Under the pieces are notes generated by a model. That model had not been told where the DNA came from. It was given only the letters and a program-made list of their open reading frames with translations, and searched no databases. Made by a program: the position numbers and the translations under genes. DNA of 39,808 nt from Rhodospirillales bacterium (lineage in GTDB: Bacteria > Pseudomonadota > Alphaproteobacteria > Reyranellales > Reyranellaceae), in NCBI GenBank assembly GCA_009377525.1, contig WHTW01000067.1, forward strand, positions 1-39,808, given 5' to 3'. Shown here piece after piece: positions 38,115-39,808 of this stretch; position 1 is the stretch's first letter, and the number at the start of each line of letters is the position of its first letter.

Positions 38115-38406
38115 GAAAAGCTACTTTTCGCGCTGTTGGCGCATCTTTTGCGACAGTCATGCAACTGTTGCATGGGCAGACCGTTGCCGAAATGCAACAT
38201 CGCCCGCGACTCTAGGGCGAATCTCTGATATAAGGGTCCCGTCGGGAGCGGTCCGAGGTCGGTCCGCCGCCGGTTCGGTGTCCTGGTGGGTATCCGAAAA
38301 CAACTTACGGATACCTGCATCAGGCCGAACATGCAAGGGGCGTGGGCGGTGGTCACGGTATCGCTTCAGCGCGGGGTAGGACGTGGACGTGAAGGGATCT
38401 GAAGAT
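38115..38406. promoter_or_regulatory. fdxA-carD intergenic region with palindromes
   Basis: This gap of 292 nt holds a perfect 15-nt palindrome ATGCAACTGTTGCAT at 38159-38173, a related half-site atgcaaca at 38192-38199, and a stem-loop (ggtatccg / cggatacc) at 38289-38315 with outer CCTG/CAGG. No gene is seen. It is the likely carD promoter region. Confidence 0.5.
38159..38173. promoter_or_regulatory. Perfect palindrome ATGCAACTGTTGCAT, operator candidate
   Basis: A 15-nt perfect inverted repeat (ATGCAAC-T-GTTGCAT) with a second half-site AATGCAACA 18 nt downstream. The arrangement resembles a regulator binding site upstream of carD. The regulator is unknown. Confidence 0.5.
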
Positions 38407-38934
38407 ATGGCCAAGCCGAAGAAGATTGCGGCCAAGCCGAAGGAGTTTGCCTTCGAGAAAGGCGATTTCGTGGTCTATCCGACGCACGGTGTCGGTCGTG
38501 TGATCGATATCGAGGCGAAGGAGATCGCCGGGCACAAGCTCGATCTGTTCGTCATTTCGTTCGAGCAGGAGCGCATGATGCTGCGCGTGCCGGTGGCGAA
38601 GGCCAAGATTTCCGGCCTGCGCAAGCTCAGCTCGCGCAAGATCATGGAGAACGCGCTGGTGACCCTGAAGGGCCGCAGCCGCGTCAGCCGCGCCATGTGG
38701 AACCGCCGGGCGCAGGAATACGAAGCCAAGATCAACTCCGGCGATCCGGTGTCGATCGCCGAAGTCGTGCGCGACCTGCATCGCAATGCCGGTCAGCCCG
38801 ACCAGTCCTACAGCGAGCGCCAGATCTACGAGGCGGCGCTGGACCGGCTGGCGCGCGAGCTGGCGGCCGTCGAGCGCATCGACAAGGACGTCGCCACGCA
38901 GAAGCTGAACAGCGTGCTGCAGAAGGTCGCCTAG
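38407..38934 (+). CDS. carD: CarD/CdnL-family transcription regulator
   Basis: RNA-polymerase-binding regulator of 175 residues. The Tudor-like N-terminal domain has FEKGDFVVYPTHGVGRVIDIE and FVISFEQERMMLRVPVAKA; the helical C-terminal DNA-binding part follows (KIMENALVTLKGRSRVSRAMWNRR). CarD/CdnL stabilises the initiation complex at rRNA and growth-related promoters. ATG 38407 is chosen; a GTG at 38383 would add eight residues. Downstream is a strong intrinsic terminator. Upstream lies fdxA, a conserved alphaproteobacterial pairing. Confidence 0.93.
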   Translation: MAKPKKIAAKPKEFAFEKGDFVVYPTHGVGRVIDIEAKEIAGHKLDLFVISFEQERMMLRVPVAKAKISGLRKLSSRKIMENALVTLKGRSRVSRAMWNRRAQEYEAKINSGDPVSIAEVVRDLHRNAGQPDQSYSERQIYEAALDRLARELAAVERIDKDVATQKLNSVLQKVA

Positions 38935-38961
38935 ACGGCGGACCTGGCACGGGATGAGCTG

Positions 38962-38996
38962 AAAGGCGGCCGACTGAAACGTCGCGCCGCCTTTTT
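38962..38996 (+). terminator. Intrinsic terminator of carD
   Basis: Stem aaaggcggccgac / gtcg-c-gccgccttt around tgaaac, followed by TTTTT (38992-38996), 27 nt after the carD stop. It has the form of a Rho-independent terminator. Confidence 0.85.
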
Positions 38997-39008
38997 CATG
39001 AGCCGCCC

Positions 39009-39648
39009 ATGGCTGGTCCAACCATCGCCCGCGTCAGCGACGGCGGCCGCATCTGGGCTCTGGGCGCCCAGCAGGCCAACGATCGGGCGCTCGAGGCCCT
39101 GGCCGGCGCGCTGCTGCAGCGCTGGCAGCGCGGCGACAAGCTGGTGGTGCCGGGCAACATGCTGGGCGGCGACGGCAATCCTGGCCGCGCGCTGGACCTG
39201 ATGCTGTTGCTGCGCCGCCGGCTGCTGGCGACCAACCTTGCCTGCGACGTCTTCTTCTTCCTGCGCGGCGGCCCAGGAGGAGAGGTGGCACAAGCTGCTC
39301 AGCCTGCAGTTCGCCATGTCGCCGCTCTCGGTGCTCGATTGGATGTTGGCGCGCCATCGCTGTCGGGCCGGCACGGCAGGCGATGCGGCCGTCCTCGACA
39401 CTGCCACCATAGGCCTCGATCGTCGCCGCCAGGCCGATGCCTTCTGGTGGAACGGCCAGAGCGATCACGCGCTCGCCGCCCTGACGCGCGGCGACGATGC
39501 GGGCTGGAAAGGGCTGCCACGGCTGGTCCGCGGCGCGGGCCCCGGCGAAGCGGCCGACGATGGACGGGTGCTGACGGTGACGCGGCAGGTGCCGGCGCTG
39601 GTCGCGCTCGATGGCAGAGGCGCGTTGCTCGAACGGATCGAACCGTAA
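39009..39648 (+). pseudogene. Metallophosphoesterase-family remnant, frameshifted and degenerate
   Basis: Reads MAGPTIARVSDGGRIWALGA and KLVVPGNMLGGDGNPGRALDLMLLLRRRLLA, matching the alphaproteobacterial metallophosphoesterase family (normally VGAIHGE... GDRLVYLGNYLG...). The CDVFFFLRGG then shifts frame near 39266-39272: one extra G; the other frame continues the family's RGAQEE-like GAQEERWHKLLSLQFAMSPLSVLDWML to the stop at 39648, including a late DAFWWNG. The DxH and GDxxDRG-type metal motifs are also lost (LGAQQAN, GNMLGG), as already happens in some members. Either a true frameshift mutation or a sequencing error; activity unlikely in any case. Confidence 0.75.
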
Positions 39649-39653
39649 CAGCC

Positions 39654-39721
39654 GTCACCCCGAGCGCAGCGAGGGGCCTTTGAGGCCGCAGGAAAGCTCC
39701 CTCGCTTACGCTCTGGATGAC
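39654..39721. repeat. Inverted pair of family C units
   Basis: gtcaccccgagcgcagcgag and the complementary end ctcgcttacgctctggatga-c (with several mismatches) form a 68-nt inverted pair around a gc-rich centre with ggcc/ggcc. It is the same GTCATCCCGA-type motif found around the GIY-YIG gene. It lies 6 nt after the metallophosphoesterase remnant's stop. Confidence 0.72.
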
Positions 39722-39798
39722 AGCGTTGCCTTGGCCGGTAACGTGCGTCCTAATCTTACTGCGTCATAAGCGGAGGCGTTTTTGCCGGAGGTTTCTTC

Positions 39799-39808
39799 GT
39801 GCGCAGCA
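39799..39808 (+). CDS. Possible start of next gene (cut by window edge)
   Basis: GGAGG at 39787-39791 is followed 7 nt later by GTG CGC AGC A at the window edge, the form of a ribosome site and start codon. Only three codons are visible, so nothing can be said about the product. Confidence 0.25.

Noticed and set aside
1..39808. CRISPR arrays, tRNA or rRNA genes, prophage
   Set aside because: No regularly spaced direct repeats with unique spacers, no cloverleaf or rRNA-like stretches, and no phage structural genes were found.

Overview
The window is a roughly 39.8 kb, very GC-rich piece of chromosome that reads as an alphaproteobacterium. The evidence is the gene set and order: rho, maf-aroE, coaE-dnaQ, ubiE-ubiB...coaBC-dut, a ~180 kDa NAD-glutamate dehydrogenase, a SUV3-like helicase followed by an S4 protein, a seven-iron ferredoxin and CarD. 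A Rhodospirillales-type genome (something like Reyranella) would fit, but genus cannot be fixed from the sequence alone. I saw no rRNA, tRNA, CRISPR array, prophage or intact insertion sequence.

Layout. 1-7.1 kb: dnaQ and coaE on the minus strand, a quinone oxidoreductase, then divergent PQQ-type sugar dehydrogenase, maf and aroE on the plus strand, and rho on the minus strand with a decayed flavodoxin-fold oxidoreductase behind it. 7.4-11 kb: a translationally coupled GNAT / 3-hydroxyisobutyrate-dehydrogenase-like / cupin operon, a MaoC-fold protein, a carboxymuconolactone-decarboxylase-like protein and an Rrf2 regulator. 11-16.5 kb: dut, coaBC, a TauE/SafE exporter, a small GIY-YIG nuclease gene inside a near-perfect inverted repeat, ubiB and ubiE. 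16.6-20 kb: accessory genes (a halohydrin-dehalogenase-like SDR, a DUF5615/DUF433 toxin-antitoxin pair, an orphan HigA, a methyltransferase, a GFA-family protein, one weak ORF). 20-28.7 kb: nrdA-nrdB (minus) divergent from the large glutamate dehydrogenase and msrB (plus). 28.7-34 kb: a MITE-like insertion, a small secreted peptide plus lipoprotein, VapBC, an epoxide-hydrolase-like enzyme, a ZnuBC zinc importer behind a Zur-box-like palindrome and a DUF1223 protein. 34-39.8 kb: SUV3-like helicase, S4 protein, FdxA, CarD, and a frameshifted, catalytically degenerate metallophosphoesterase.

The most striking non-genic content is three families of intergenic structured repeats. Family A (six copies) is a ~125 bp unit of two long hairpins whose stems differ between copies but stay self-complementary, closed by CTAGAGC/GCTCTAG ends. 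Family B (three copies) is a double hairpin, two copies sharing a TCATGATCATGA core. Family C consists of GTCATCCCGA-type units; four of them form the 96/97-nt inverted repeat that brackets the GIY-YIG gene, which makes that locus look like a self-contained REP-plus-nuclease unit. The other highlight is the SDR at 16.6 kb, which carries both sequence signatures of halohydrin dehalogenases; an epoxide-hydrolase-like gene lies 14 kb away.
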